DNA from: Micromonospora tarensis
GTDB lineage: Bacteria > Actinomycetota > Actinomycetes > Mycobacteriales > Micromonosporaceae
Length of the DNA stretch: 64,000 bases
Assembly: GCF_016803395.1 (NCBI RefSeq)
Contig: NZ_JAEVHL010000007.1
Span: 23,469-87,468, forward strand
Direction of reading: 5' to 3'
Made by a program: the position numbers and the translations under genes. Positions 24,435 through 34,712 of this stretch are shown here, piece by piece. The notes beneath the pieces were generated by a model. That model was not told the origin of the DNA, did not search any database, and was given only the letters and a program-made list of their open reading frames with translations. The first letter of the stretch is position 1. Every line of letters starts with the position of its first letter.

Positions 24435-27160
24435 GTGTCTCGCAGCAAGAAGGTCAGCCGGCAAACCCTTATCGGTGAGGCTGGCGTGGCGCTGATCCAT
24501 ACCCGGGTGACCGCGATGGGCTTCCTCTTCGAACCACACCGGCTCGATCATGGAATTGACGGCCGCATCGAGCTCGTCGATCCCGTTACTCAAGAGGCTC
24601 TCAACCTGACGCTGCTGGTGCAGAGCAAGGCCAGCACGCTGCCGTTCCCGGGCGAGACCGACACGTCCTTCCGCTACACCTGCCGCGAACGCGACCTTCA
24701 CTACTGGCTGGGCGGCAACGCCACGGTCATCCTGGTCCTATCGCACCCAGATGACAACGAGGCCTGGTGGGTCGACATCCAGGCCGCCTTTGCGGATCCG
24801 GCGCGACGGGCCTCCCGTACGGTCACGATCGACAAGCGCCGGCAGGTGTTCGATGCCTCCGCTGCCCCCGAGCTCCTGCAGCGCGCGATGAAGCCCTGCT
24901 ATTCGTACGGCATGGACGAGGGCCCTGGCCGTCTGATATCCGAGGCCTGGAGCCCATTCGCCCTTGAGGTTCACGAGGCGATCACCCCGTTCGGCGACAC
25001 AACCGGCCTGCCCGAGCTGCCGCCGTACGTTCCCCGCCAGCACGACGGTGATCTCGAGAAGATTGTGCAGAAGGCGGCCGCTGGCGTCAGCGGGATCGCA
25101 CTGCTGCTCGGCAACTCCTCGACGGGGAAGACCCGCTCGGCCTGGGAACAGGTCCACCGCCTGCCGTGCCATTGGCGGCTGTGGCACCCGGCGTCGCCAG
25201 ACGAGCTGGTCGAGCGGTTGCCGTCGGTTGGGGCGCATACCGTGCTGTGGCTGAACGAGTTGCCTCGCTATCTGTACACCGACGACGTTCGCCGGGATGA
25301 AACGATCGCGGCCGGGTTGTTGGAAGCGCTCCGCAGCGCGGATTGCGCCCCCGTACTGATCCTGGGGACGCTTTGGCACGAGTATCGGTTGCGCCTGGCC
25401 CCGGCCGAGGTCGAGATCGGCAGCGAGACCCGGCCGAACGCGCGGATCCTCGTCGCGGGCAACCTGGTTCCCGTCCCGGAGACCTTCGGTGCCGTCGAGT
25501 CGGGCCGACTCGCCGAGGCCGCAGTCACCGACGCCCGCCTCGCCGAGGCCCTGGCTCGGGCCGAGGAAGGGCACATCACCCAGTACTCGCCGGCGGCCCC
25601 GCGCAGATCCAGCGGTATCGAACGGCCGACCCGGTGGCCCGAGCCGTGTTGCACGCCGCGATGGACGCCCGCCGTCTCGGTTGGGGTGAAGTCTTACCAA
25701 TGGGTTTCTTGGCTGCTGCGGCCCAGTCCTACCTGACCGACCTGCAACGCGCCACCCTGCCGATCGACTGGTTCGACCGTGCCCTTAAGGAGTATCTACT
25801 TCCGCTGTGTCAGGGCGCCCGGGGACCGTTGTCGCGGGCTGGCGACGACTTTCGGCTCGCCGACTACTTGGAGCAGCACGGCAAGCGCACCCGCCAGGGC
25901 AGCCGCCCACCGGACGGTTTCTGGGCGGCCGCGCTGCGCGACGACGTCACCGGCGGGGATGCGGCGGCCATGGCCAGGGCGGCGTACCGGCGCGATCGGC
26001 GGGAGATCGCCCACCGGTTGGCGTTGGAGGCGGCGGTCCGCGGTGATCGAGCCGGATTGGCCACCTTCGCGGCGATGGTGGAAGAGGACGAGGGCCGCGA
26101 CGAGGCATCGCCGTACCTCGAACTCGCGGCGGAGAACGGAGATACCCGGTCGCAGCTGGTTCTCGGCCACCGATGTGAGGACTCGGGCGATTACGACGCC
26201 GCCGAAGCCTGGTATTCCCTGGCGGATGACGGCGCCAACCCACACGCCCTCGTCGGCTTGGCATCAGTGCACGCACGCCAAGGGCGCTACGAGGTCGCCG
26301 ACGAGCTCTACCAGACCGCCTTGACCAACGGCGGGGCGCGAGAGGTGGAATACCAGGCCCGCGACCTCGCCAAACGCGACGAACACGACGAAGCTCTCCG
26401 GCTCGCTGAGGAGTCGTTCCGGCACGGCAACCGGGAGGCGCTCACCGGCCTGGCGTGGCGATACACCGGCCCCGACCTGCCACGCGCCTTCGCCGTGATG
26501 CGGCGCGCGATGGCACTCGGCTTCGACGACGCGATCACCGAGATGGTCATCCTCGCCACGACGGCCAACGACCCCGCGCTCGTCAGGAGGTACTGCGACC
26601 TCGCGATCGAGTCGGGCCATCCCAATGCCCAACGTGTGGCCGGGCATGTCCTCGCGCGGTCCGGTGACGAGCGCCGAGGTGCGGCTCTGCTCTGGCGTGC
26701 CTTCAATGGCGGCCTGCACTGGTCCCTGTTCGAGCTGGCAGAGCTCCGCGAGCGGCAGGGTCGCGTCCGCGCCGCGCGCCGACTCTACCGGCGGCTCACC
26801 AGCGTCGGGCAAGTCTTCGCACTGGTTCGGCTGGCCGTCTCGTACGAGCAGGCGGGCGACCAGAGCACCGCCGAGCATCTGGCCTCAACGTACGCACGGC
26901 TGGAACACCTGGGACCGAAGGACAGCGGATGGCGTTGGGTCGCCGAGGCGCGATACCAACGCGGCGACCATGCCGGCGCGAAGAGACTGCTGGAACGGAT
27001 CGCGTCCGCCGGCGACACCCACGCTCTGGTCACGATGGCCGGATGGGCCATCAAGACCGGCGACCGGCCGGAGGCCGAGGCGGCGGTGAATCGAGCTATC
27101 GACAGCGGGGCGCCCGGAGCGAAGAAGCTCCTGCTGCAACTGAGGCAGTCGTCAGAATAA
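24435..27160 (+). pseudogene. DUF4365 nuclease-P-loop NTPase-TPR protein (STAND/Avs-like), split by one frameshift
   Basis: The start is GTG at 24435. Residues 10-130 are a DUF4365 PD-(D/E)XK-like nuclease domain (LDHGIDGRIELV with Asp42, LLVQSKAS with Lys65). A Walker A loop GNSSTGKT follows at about 226-233. Near 25586 the reading should pass from EEGHITQY to LAGGPAQIQRYRTADPV, but CAGTACTCGCC lacks the C of CAGTACCTCGCC, so the frame changes by one. The second frame runs to 27160 as many TPR-like helical pairs. Nuclease-NTPase-repeat order is that of STAND antiviral sensors (Avs type). Next to CBASS, a defence role is likely; whether the break is real or an error is open. Confidence 0.7.
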
Positions 27161-27515
27161 GCCGAGCTGACCGGGTATCGGCTCCTCCCGGCTAACCGTC
27201 GAGGGCGCCGTTGGAATGGGCCGGTCCGCTTCCTCGATTTCTTCGAGGCAGGCCAGCATCGGCCGGTATCGGTAGCAAACGGCTGCGCGAGCACTTGGAC
27301 CGCTTGAAGTTCTACGGCAAAACGGCTACGGCCTGAAGTTCGATCAGGATCGCGCCGGCAATGTATTGGACGACCTCCGAACCGGCGGTATGTCCGACGT
27401 CAATGTCATCGTGAGCGCGCTCGCAGCGTTGCACGTTTCCGTACGGGGCAGAAGATCCGCGAACTGGCGAAGAGGCAGATGCTCCGACTCGCGTGGCAGA
27501 CAGGGGCTGCACGTA

Positions 27516-27825
27516 GTGACGGTCACAGATCGCCTGGTCACCTCACCGGTATTCGTCCTCAGCTCGATCCGATCCGGATCAACACTGCTGCGGTGCATTC
27601 TCAACACCCACTCCCAACTGCACGCTCCCCACGAACTCCAGTTGGTGGACTTGGCGGTCGGCATAGAAAGCCGCTTCGCGCGACTCGCCATGGAGGTTGC
27701 CGTCCTCGGCACGCGCGAGCTGGAACATCTCCTGTGGGACAGGGTGCTGCACAGGGAATTACTCCGCTCGGGCAAGCCCATCGTCATCGACAAGACCCCC
27801 ACGAACCTGCTGCGCTGGCGTTGTC
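27516..27825 (+). pseudogene. Sulfotransferase, N-terminal fragment
   Basis: A GTG at 27516 opens TVTDRLVTSPVFVLSSIRSG, containing the 5'-phosphosulfate-binding loop (S-x-R-S-G-S-T-L-L), and continues to DKTPTNLLRW, a conserved sulfotransferase segment. Homology stops at about 27825, where sequence from the opposite strand (an argS relic) begins. The C-terminal 3'-phosphate-binding region is missing, so it is inactive. The preceding stretch 27161-27515 contains no gene I can support. Confidence 0.6.
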
Positions 27826-28310
27826 ACGTACGTCGTCTTCGGCTCGCAGCACGGGGCACTTCTCGTAGAACGCGGTGAAGGTCGTGGCTAGCCCGTACAG
27901 GTACGTCGCCAGGCGGTGGAACTCCAGCGACTCCGCCACGTCGGCGATCACGCCCTCGATCGCGAGTAGCTCGATCGCCACGCACGTTCCGCAGGCTCGG
28001 ATACGTTGATCGCCGCGAGATCCGTTGAGGGGGTGACGTCACCCCGTCGGAAGATCGACAGGATCCGGGCGCGGGCATACTGCAGATAAGGGGCGGTGTT
28101 GCCCGCGAAGGAGAGCATCCGCTTCCAGTCGAAGACGTAGTCCTTGTTCCGGTCGTTGGACAGATCGGCGTACTTCAGCGCGCCGATGCCGACCACTCGA
28201 GCGACCTCGGAGCGCTCCGCCCTCACCAAGATCGGGATTCTTCTGCTCAACAAGGGCCGCCGCCCGCGCCACGGCTTCGTCGATGAGGTCGACCAACTTG
28301 ACCGTGTCCC
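27826..28310 (-). pseudogene. argS: Arginyl-tRNA synthetase fragment, internal/C-terminal part
   Basis: On the minus strand, pieces in three frames line up as Arg[18 protein letters not shown], then [19 protein letters not shown] and [19 protein letters not shown], then HRLATYLYGLATTFTAFYEK ending CPVLRAED. At least two one-base shifts separate the pieces. The N-terminal catalytic HIGH region and the last residues of the C-terminus are missing. It abuts the sulfotransferase fragment tail to tail, marking a rearrangement junction. A functional argS must exist elsewhere. Confidence 0.7.
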
Positions 28311-28939
28311 GTTACGCAGCAGAGCATCGGCCTCCGCACGTGAAGCCGGCTCGTTACCCGGGCGCTGGCGCTGCGGTTCGTCGGGCTGACTGGTCACGCC
28401 GTGCCTCTTTCATCAATATGCCCCTGTAGCCAGTGAATCAGCAGGGTCCGACGTAGAGCCATCCCCCGGAGGACCGGAGCTCCTCTGAGGACGGAAGGGG
28501 CGATTTACGGGCAGCCGCAGGTGCAGGTAGCGACTGCTTCGGTTCTCCGCAAGTTGCAGCGGCGCTCACGCGGTTCTACGTTGGAGCGGGATTCCTGAAA
28601 CCAGCCGGCAGACGAGCTTGGCTGCGGCGATGACCGCCGCTGGCGGCGTCCGCGAGACAGGTTCACCGCACCCGGCCTCCCGTACTCCTGCGTGGACTGG
28701 TTCGCTGGCCAGGCTGGTGGGTGTTGCTCTGCGCGGCGCAGGAGGAAACGGTCAGCCCTGATGATGTCGCTCTCGCGCTGTACTCAGGCGGAGATGACCG
28801 TGTGCCCTGTCCCCGGTACCGGCGATGTCAGCGGCCGTCGCGAGCGGGCTGCTGGCGCCGGCGGGGGCGGTGGTGTCGAGCACCATGTTGTGAGTCTTGA
28901 CCACCCCGACGGCGTCGCCCAGTCGGGTGAGGTTCCGGT
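28311..28939. other. Gene-free decayed stretch
   Basis: No frame here has a start with a ribosome site plus recognisable protein content. Long apparent frames on both strands are GC-skew artefacts. It lies between two gene relics and is probably degraded element DNA. Confidence 0.4.
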
Positions 28940-29247
28940 TCCGCCGCTCCACCTCGCCGACGTCGAAGCCCGTAGCCGGCAGCTGGTCGGTGACCGCGAC
29001 ACGCCAAGACGACTCGACGCCCTCGCCGTCGGCCAACCCAGCGTGTGGCAGCAGGTCAACGACCTCATCGCCACCAAGAAACCCCGCGACTACAACACCG
29101 CCGTCCAACTTCTCACCGACCTGCGCGACGTCGCCGACCGCGACCGCGACACTGCACCGTTCCGGCAACGACTGGCAGAACTCGGACCAACCACGCCCGC
29201 AAACCAGCCTCCTCGAACGCCTCGACCTGGTAGCACTCGACCTGTGA
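28940..29247 (+). pseudogene. C-terminal remnant of a SWIM-zinc-finger-type protein
   Basis: The stretch reads RQLVGDRDTPRRLDALAVGQ, VWQQVNDLIATKKPRDYNTA and VQLLTDLRDVADRD, and then, after two one-base shifts, TNHARKP and LLERLDLVALDL to a stop at 29247. I recognise this tail (IATKKPxDYxxAVxLLTDLR ... ARKPSLLERLD) from actinobacterial SWIM zinc-finger proteins. The zinc-finger domain itself is missing. Family assignment is from memory of the tail and is moderate. Confidence 0.45.
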
Positions 29248-29306
29248 TCGATGCCGCCAGCGGTGATGCGTCGACCCGGGGTGGAGCAATAGGTACGGCC
29301 CGCAGC

Positions 29307-29912
29307 CTAGTCTCGAGGCTTCCGGCTCACCGCGTACGTAACCTGATGGCAGTTGGCGTCAACGATGGCGCTGAGCGCTTTTACCAACTCCCAGTCGGCG
29401 GGCGGCAGGGGCGCGCTGTTGGGTTTGGTGATGACCACGGTGATCGGCTGAAGTGGATCGCGGGCGCGAACCAGGCAGGAGTTCCAGATCAGGCTTTGAA
29501 GGGCGGTGAGCGGCCCCCAGATGATGAACATGGACGCGCCGGTGGGGCCGTCGGCGAAGCACCTCATGGGCTTTATCTCGATCGTGTCCGGCCTGGGCGA
29601 CCACTGGTCTCCGAGCGCGAGACGGACGACGGACGCTGGGCCGGGGTAGGCGCGTTTCGTGAAGGTCGCGATCGTCCCGACGCCCTCGAGCGCGCGTCGA
29701 TACTCCTTCGCCGGCCCGTCCTTGATCCAGACCCTGATTTGATGCGCCGTCATGAACGGCGCCAGTCTGCCGCCGATCTTCGGGTCCTTCACGAAGCGGT
29801 TGTACATATCGGTGGCGGCCGCTGCGGATAGTTCCTCCCAGCGTGCGGCGTCCATCTGACCGACGATCTCCATCAGGACCTCGGTCCGTACCTGGGGTGG
29901 AAGCGCCGCCAT
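29307..29912 (-). CDS. Uncharacterised protein, third gene of the GHKL-helicase trio
   Basis: The protein is 201 aa; the ATG at 29912 overlaps the helicase stop (TGATG), so it is translationally coupled. It begins AALPPQVRTEVLMEIVGQMD and contains MTAHQIRVWIKDGPAKEYRR and MFIIWGPLTALQSLIWNSC. I recognise no domain, metal site or signal peptide. Its fixed place after a GHKL ATPase and a nuclease-helicase suggests an accessory subunit, for example target recognition or complex assembly. A longer frame upstream (to 30374) lies inside the helicase gene and is rejected. Confidence 0.75.
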   Translation of the reverse strand: MAALPPQVRTEVLMEIVGQMDAARWEELSAAAATDMYNRFVKDPKIGGRLAPFMTAHQIRVWIKDGPAKEYRRALEGVGTIATFTKRAYPGPASVVRLALGDQWSPRPDTIEIKPMRCFADGPTGASMFIIWGPLTALQSLIWNSCLVRARDPLQPITVVITKPNSAPLPPADWELVKALSAIVDANCHQVTYAVSRKPRD

Positions 29913-31564
29913 CAGATCCCTCCAATGGGTGGGAACTCGAGGCGTACGCTGTCGTCGGCGCCACCCAGATCCCCGACGTCGGCCATCCACTGTTCCAGCA
30001 GGTCCCGCACGCGCAGGTCCTCGAAGACGAACTGATTGCGCCCGACCGATACCTGTTCGATCTCGGCCTCGGACACCTGCTCGCGCATGTCGTAGACCTC
30101 GGCGAGGCGCCTGATGTCGCTGACGAAGTCGAGAACTTCCACGCGGCTCTTGCCCTTCGATAGGCGTAGGCCTCGCCCGAGTTGCTGCACGAAGATCCGT
30201 CGGCTGTGGGTGACCCGGGTGAAGCACAGGATGTTGACGTCGGGGACGTCGACGCCCTCGTTCAGGATGTCCACGGCTACCAGGATCGGTACATTGCCGG
30301 AGCGGAAGCCCAAGAGCCGCTTGCGTCGTTCTCTGGTCTTCAGGTTCGCGTGCAGCGTCGCCGCCCGCTCCCATCCGGGACGCAGCGCGATCAAGTCGCG
30401 CATCCGCTCCGCGTGCTCGATCGTCTGGCAGAAGATGATGGCTCGGGGGTTCGGCGTCTGGTCCCAGATTTTCTCGATGTGCCCTTTGACGGCGTCGTCC
30501 CGCTCGGGGATGAACAGACGCTTGTTCAGGTCTTTGATGGTGTAGCCGTGCTCAGATGCCTCACGTACGAAGTCCCAGTCGATGTTGTCGGCGAAGACGC
30601 TGTACTTGACGTCGGCCAGGTAGCCGAGGTTCATGCCCTGCGAGATGGACACCCGGACGACCGGGTTTCCGAACGTCCGCTCGATGTCGTACTTGTCGCC
30701 ACGCCACGGCGTTGCGGTCACCCCGAGCCGCTTTGCCTCGGGCAAACGTTCGAGCAGCGAGGCGTAGTTGCCGGTTTCGCCGACGTGGTGGGCCTCGTCC
30801 ACGATGACGAGGCCGGGCGAATAGCCGGACTCGACGTAGCTGCGGGCCGTCGGAGCGACGCCGAAGGTCACGCCGGGCAAGGCGTGTGGCTTCGAGTCAC
30901 CATGGAGGATCCGCGTGGGGACCTGCTTGGGGATGTCACGCCACATGGCGCGTTCCAGCTGCTCCACAAGATCGATCATGTGTGCGGTGACCAGCACGCG
31001 CGCGCCCGGGTTGGCCAGCAGGAAGCGTCTCAGGACTCGACCGGCGACGACGGTCTTGCCGAGGCCGGTGGCCAGGTATACCAGAGCCTGGCCGGCGTCG
31101 GTGAGGGCCTCCCACGTAGCCTCCACCGCGCGGTCCTGGTACAGATGCAGGTCGAACGGTTTGACGTTGTCGGGGGCGCGGTCATAGACGGTCGCGAGTC
31201 GGCGTCCATCCCATAGGCTGATGTTGATTCCGACGTCACGCAACGCCTGAACGCGCTCATGGGCTTTTCGGGTAAAAGCCCTGTTCGTCACGACCACCGC
31301 GCGGTGGATGCCGTAGTGGCGCATCGCCGTGTGGGCCTCGTCCACGGCGTCGTAGTCGACTGACCCCGACTTCTTCCACTTGGCCTGGAAGACCCAGTCC
31401 TGCCCCTTGAGGCGAGCGATGATGTCGGCGCCCTTGTCGCCTGGGCCGTCGACGTTGACGACCTCAGTGAACGCGATGAGACCAAGCAGTCGTTCGAGCT
31501 GCCGCGTGAAGCCCTTCGGCCCCTCGTCGACCAGGAACGCCGGGTCGAGAAACGAGTTCGTCAT
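29912..31564 (-). CDS. SF2 DEAD/DEAH helicase with N-terminal Mrr-like nuclease domain
   Basis: The protein is 550 aa. Residues 1-110 form an Mrr-type PD-(D/E)XK fold: GPGDKGADIIARLKGQDWVF followed by QAKW (D...Q-x-K). The helicase part has YLATGLGKTVVAGRVL (Walker A), VIVDEAHHVG (DEAH), GVTATPWRG, and the C-terminal FVQQLGRGLRLSKGK (motif VI). It probably moves on DNA and may cleave it. Its ATG overlaps the GHKL gene stop (ATGA) and its stop overlaps the third gene. Nuclease-helicase plus MutL/MORC-like ATPase is a combination described in restriction-type defence operons. Confidence 0.9.
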   Translation of the reverse strand: MTNSFLDPAFLVDEGPKGFTRQLERLLGLIAFTEVVNVDGPGDKGADIIARLKGQDWVFQAKWKKSGSVDYDAVDEAHTAMRHYGIHRAVVVTNRAFTRKAHERVQALRDVGINISLWDGRRLATVYDRAPDNVKPFDLHLYQDRAVEATWEALTDAGQALVYLATGLGKTVVAGRVLRRFLLANPGARVLVTAHMIDLVEQLERAMWRDIPKQVPTRILHGDSKPHALPGVTFGVAPTARSYVESGYSPGLVIVDEAHHVGETGNYASLLERLPEAKRLGVTATPWRGDKYDIERTFGNPVVRVSISQGMNLGYLADVKYSVFADNIDWDFVREASEHGYTIKDLNKRLFIPERDDAVKGHIEKIWDQTPNPRAIIFCQTIEHAERMRDLIALRPGWERAATLHANLKTRERRKRLLGFRSGNVPILVAVDILNEGVDVPDVNILCFTRVTHSRRIFVQQLGRGLRLSKGKSRVEVLDFVSDIRRLAEVYDMREQVSEAEIEQVSVGRNQFVFEDLRVRDLLEQWMADVGDLGGADDSVRLEFPPIGGI

Positions 31565-33882
31565 ATCGTGACGATCTCGTCGTCGAGGAGATCGGCGGTC
31601 AGCAGCAGCCGAGAAAGCTCCAGCGTCTTACGTAGGGGCGCTCCCGCGACCATCCTTCGCAGGTCGGCCAGCAGTGCTGCGATCCGGGAGATCTGATCCG
31701 CCTGGGTGTCCTCGCTGAGGGAGGCGTAGGTGGTCCGGAATAAGTTGGCGTCGAGCACTAGGGCGGGACTGTTGGTCACCAGGTCGTAGACGCCTGCCGC
31801 GCTGAGATAGCGCGCGAATTCCCCATTTTCGACCGCGCCGCTCCAGTCGACGTCGGGCGTGATGCTCACCGCGATCGCCTCGGCGGCTCGCCTGGCTTCG
31901 GCGGACAGGGCGCTCCAGTAAGCGTGTGGACTCTTCGGCGCGAGATGGGCGAGGCGCTCGCGCATGTTCTCGAGCAGGGCGTCGCCGCGAGCCCGTACAG
32001 CGGCGGCGTCAACCCGGCGGTCGGGGAATTGCTCGAGGATCGAGGTCACCAGATTGTCGAAGGATCCCTCGACGGAGTAGACGTTTTTGAGTCGTGGCGC
32101 GCAGCAGACTAGGGCGAGGTTCAACGGTGACCATCCGTACTGGCGGATGAGTGTCGCCTCGGCGTCGACGTAGATCTCGATCTCGCCGGCGACGATCCGA
32201 ATCGCGGACGGCTGTCTCTGGCCGTCCATGCTCAGTTCGACTCCAGACGTGACGTAAACACGCAGAACGGGCTGCGCGTTGCCGATGCGCACCTCCCGGT
32301 CGGTGTCCGGCAAGAGCGTCGCGGCGGATCGCCACCGCGCGAACCGCTCCTCCTCGGTCTCCGGTGTGATCGGTTCCGGCTCATCGGCCGGCTCGTCCCT
32401 TTCCCCGCCGAGGTGACCGAGGCCTTCGTCGTCAAGCCAGTGGTCATCGTCCGCCGCCGGCGGCGGACCGGGCGGCGGACCGTTTTTGATCCTTTCGTGC
32501 GTCTCGATGGCCTCGTACCACTTTTCATCGGTGAGGTACTCGGGATCGTTGGCGCGGAATTTGCTCGCCCAGCCCTTGGCGGTCTCATGGATCGAGGTTG
32601 TGCCGTTACCCGGGACGAGGTAGCGAAGTCCCGGCTTGTTCTCGCGGTAGGCGTTGAAGAAGCGGCTCAACGGAGACGCGTTCTCGCGTCCGACCAGGCG
32701 CATGGCGATCAGCGGCCGGAGAGGCTCCGGCCCGCGGATCTTCTCGACCATGAAACGCCATTCGTGGGATGAGGTATCGAAGTTGTTCTTCCGCACGTTT
32801 ACCGGCGCGTGGTCGAGATGGATCTCGCCGACGATCCGTCCCATCCCGAGCTCCACCGGGTACTCCAGCTCGAAGTCACCGTCCGGGGTCTCCCAACTGA
32901 ACAGGGACTTGTTCTGGTACGTGATCGCCCGGCCGTGGCGCAGGAATGTCAGTCCGAAGTCGGACTTGTCGGCGTACCGCTGGATGCCGAGCCAGCCCCA
33001 GATCCGCCGTTCCCGCTCCTCGATGTCGGTACTCTCGCAGTCGACGCACTCCTCGTGGGCCACGCTGTACCAGCGGCCGCAGTTCATGCAGGCGTACGCG
33101 TTGGTGAGCGGAATGTTAATTCTGTCGCCGGCATGGACGTCCGAGCCCTTATAGGGCACGGAACGGCTTGGGTCCCAGACGCATGGAAGGTGGGGCGCGA
33201 CCGGGCGACCGTTGACGTACATTCGCTGATTGGCCCCACCCATAAGCTCGGCACCCGAGTGGCCAGCCTGTGGGTCCCGCAGCATGTACGTGTACACGCG
33301 CCCCAAGAGGCTCATCGTCTCCTTGATCGCGCGGGTGGACTTCAGCCGAGTCACCATGTCTTCGCGAAGTTTGGTGACGGTGACCAGCGTGCCGTGCTCT
33401 TCACGCGACTTGTCCTCGTAACGCAACGGGACCTGATAGGTGGACTCGCGCTGCATCGCCCTGAGATCGATCGTCGCGATCACCCACTGATCGTCACCCC
33501 GACACCCGGTCCTGACCTCGGTGACGGCTCCGAGACGCGCCGTGGCGATGTTGAATCCCATGCCGAAGAGGCCGAGGCTGCCAAAGCGCTGCTTGCCTGA
33601 AGTGCCGGCGCTAAGCGCCCGCTGCAGTCGCTCGGGCGACACGCCCCGACCGTTGTCGCCCACCGTAATGACCGACGACTTTCCGGCCGCGCCGGAGCTC
33701 GGCAGCGTGATGTCGATCCGAGGCTCCAGCGATCGGTCTCGCGTCGAGGCTTCGATCAGCTCGTCCAACGAGTTGTCGATCAACTCCCCGAGGCATTGAT
33801 GAAGCTGCAGGTCGACCTCGGCGATCATCTCCAATATTCGTGGCGACGGCGTGAGGTTGAGGCTGCTGAGCCGAGCGGTCAT
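31561..33882 (-). CDS. GHKL (MutL/MORC-like) ATPase with zinc ribbon
   Basis: The protein is 773 aa from an ATG at 33882. The Bergerat ATP site is complete: LGELIDNSLDELIEA (N-box), VITVGDNGRGVSPERL (G1, D-x-G-x-G) and GLFGMGFNIATARLG (G2). A zinc ribbon CMNCGRWYSVAHEECVDCES lies near residues 260-280. The C-terminal third has an acidic/Pro-rich linker and helical segments. MORC and MutL ATPases clamp or compact DNA. As first gene of a three-gene overlapping operon with an Mrr-helicase, it is likely a DNA-sensing part of a defence system. Confidence 0.85.
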   Translation of the reverse strand: MTARLSSLNLTPSPRILEMIAEVDLQLHQCLGELIDNSLDELIEASTRDRSLEPRIDITLPSSGAAGKSSVITVGDNGRGVSPERLQRALSAGTSGKQRFGSLGLFGMGFNIATARLGAVTEVRTGCRGDDQWVIATIDLRAMQRESTYQVPLRYEDKSREEHGTLVTVTKLREDMVTRLKSTRAIKETMSLLGRVYTYMLRDPQAGHSGAELMGGANQRMYVNGRPVAPHLPCVWDPSRSVPYKGSDVHAGDRINIPLTNAYACMNCGRWYSVAHEECVDCESTDIEERERRIWGWLGIQRYADKSDFGLTFLRHGRAITYQNKSLFSWETPDGDFELEYPVELGMGRIVGEIHLDHAPVNVRKNNFDTSSHEWRFMVEKIRGPEPLRPLIAMRLVGRENASPLSRFFNAYRENKPGLRYLVPGNGTTSIHETAKGWASKFRANDPEYLTDEKWYEAIETHERIKNGPPPGPPPAADDDHWLDDEGLGHLGGERDEPADEPEPITPETEEERFARWRSAATLLPDTDREVRIGNAQPVLRVYVTSGVELSMDGQRQPSAIRIVAGEIEIYVDAEATLIRQYGWSPLNLALVCCAPRLKNVYSVEGSFDNLVTSILEQFPDRRVDAAAVRARGDALLENMRERLAHLAPKSPHAYWSALSAEARRAAEAIAVSITPDVDWSGAVENGEFARYLSAAGVYDLVTNSPALVLDANLFRTTYASLSEDTQADQISRIAALLADLRRMVAGAPLRKTLELSRLLLTADLLDDEIVTI

Positions 33883-34083
33883 CGGTCGCTTATCTCCCGA
33901 GTCAACGAGTTGTGGACGCTGCCGGCGATGACTCGCTCGAGAAGCGCGGGGACCGTGTGGGGCGTCCTCTGCCCAGGGATCGTGGAACTCGAAGTCTAGA
34001 TCCAGATGTCAACACCGCCCCAAACCTTGGCTCTGGCACACATTTGTCAGTCGCGTTCGTCCGTAGTTCGGGTCGGGTGCCGG

Positions 34084-34374
34084 ATGGAGATCATTCCGGC
34101 GTTGCTGCCGCATCTGACGGGCCTGCGTTGGAAGCGGTGGTGGTCCGGGGCGAAGATGGCCAACCTCGACGGGAGCCGACGGGACGGCGCTAAGCGCGAG
34201 GTCGAGGTGGCGGCTCAGCTCCTGTGCGAGCCGGGGCGGCTCGGCGCTGTCTATCGGCTCGTCCTGATGGCCGCGCGTGACGTCGGTATCACGCCGGAGG
34301 CGTTGCCTGACTTCCTCGGACTGACGATGACAGGGAACTGGTTCTTGTCGGCCAGCGCGAGTTGGACGAGGTAG
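34084..34374 (+). CDS. Small hypothetical protein
   Basis: An ATG at 34084 opens a 96-aa frame (MEIIPALLPHLTGLRWKRWW) that continues with EVEVAAQLLCEPGRLGAVYR and ALPDFLGLTMTGNWF. Composition and codon usage look coding, but there is no good ribosome site and no family match. It may be the start of the broken HNH gene just downstream, or a separate remnant. Confidence 0.3.
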   Translation: MEIIPALLPHLTGLRWKRWWSGAKMANLDGSRRDGAKREVEVAAQLLCEPGRLGAVYRLVLMAARDVGITPEALPDFLGLTMTGNWFLSASASWTR

Positions 34375-34441
34375 ATGTCGCCGCCGCCGTGCGGCCGCCG
34401 GCGGCGGGGTGGATGCGGGGCGGAGTGACCTGGAGGAACCG

Positions 34442-34712
34442 GTGACCGAGCGTCTCCTGGTCGCCGCACTACGGATCGGTCAGCATCGGTTCGCCGGGGA
34501 GGTGCTCCGCAACCACGCACGGATGCGTGTTCTGCGGGTTGTCAGTCGACCTATCGGGCAGCCGGGCGGGACAGATGCTTGTCGCCAGCCACATCAAGCC
34601 GTGGCGAGTGAGCACACACGCCGAACGGCTCGACCCGCGTAACGGGCTGGCCGCTTGCCCGACCCATGATGCCTGTAAGGCGAGGATTGTCGCGGTGGGC
34701 CACACGAGCTGA
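34442..34712 (+). pseudogene. HNH endonuclease fragment, frameshifted
   Basis: The first frame reads TERLLVAALRIGQHRFAGEV and LRNHAR. After an extra A, the next frame gives VFCGLSVDLSG and MLVASHIKPWRVSTHAERLD followed by PRNGLAACPTHDA. SHIKPW and NGLxxCPxHD are the H-N-H core of restriction-type HNH endonucleases. The conserved end after the core is replaced by unrelated sequence. It is a relic beside the Vsr/methylase genes. Confidence 0.6.

Noticed and set aside
25575..25600. Programmed frameshift in the DUF4365-NTPase-TPR gene
   Set aside because: No slippery heptamer or hairpin is present at the junction; a missing C explains it more simply.
28692..29831. Long plus-strand frame of 379 codons
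   Set aside because: Only its middle (28940-29200) resembles protein; the rest is a shadow of the minus-strand gene at 29307-29912 and non-coding sequence.
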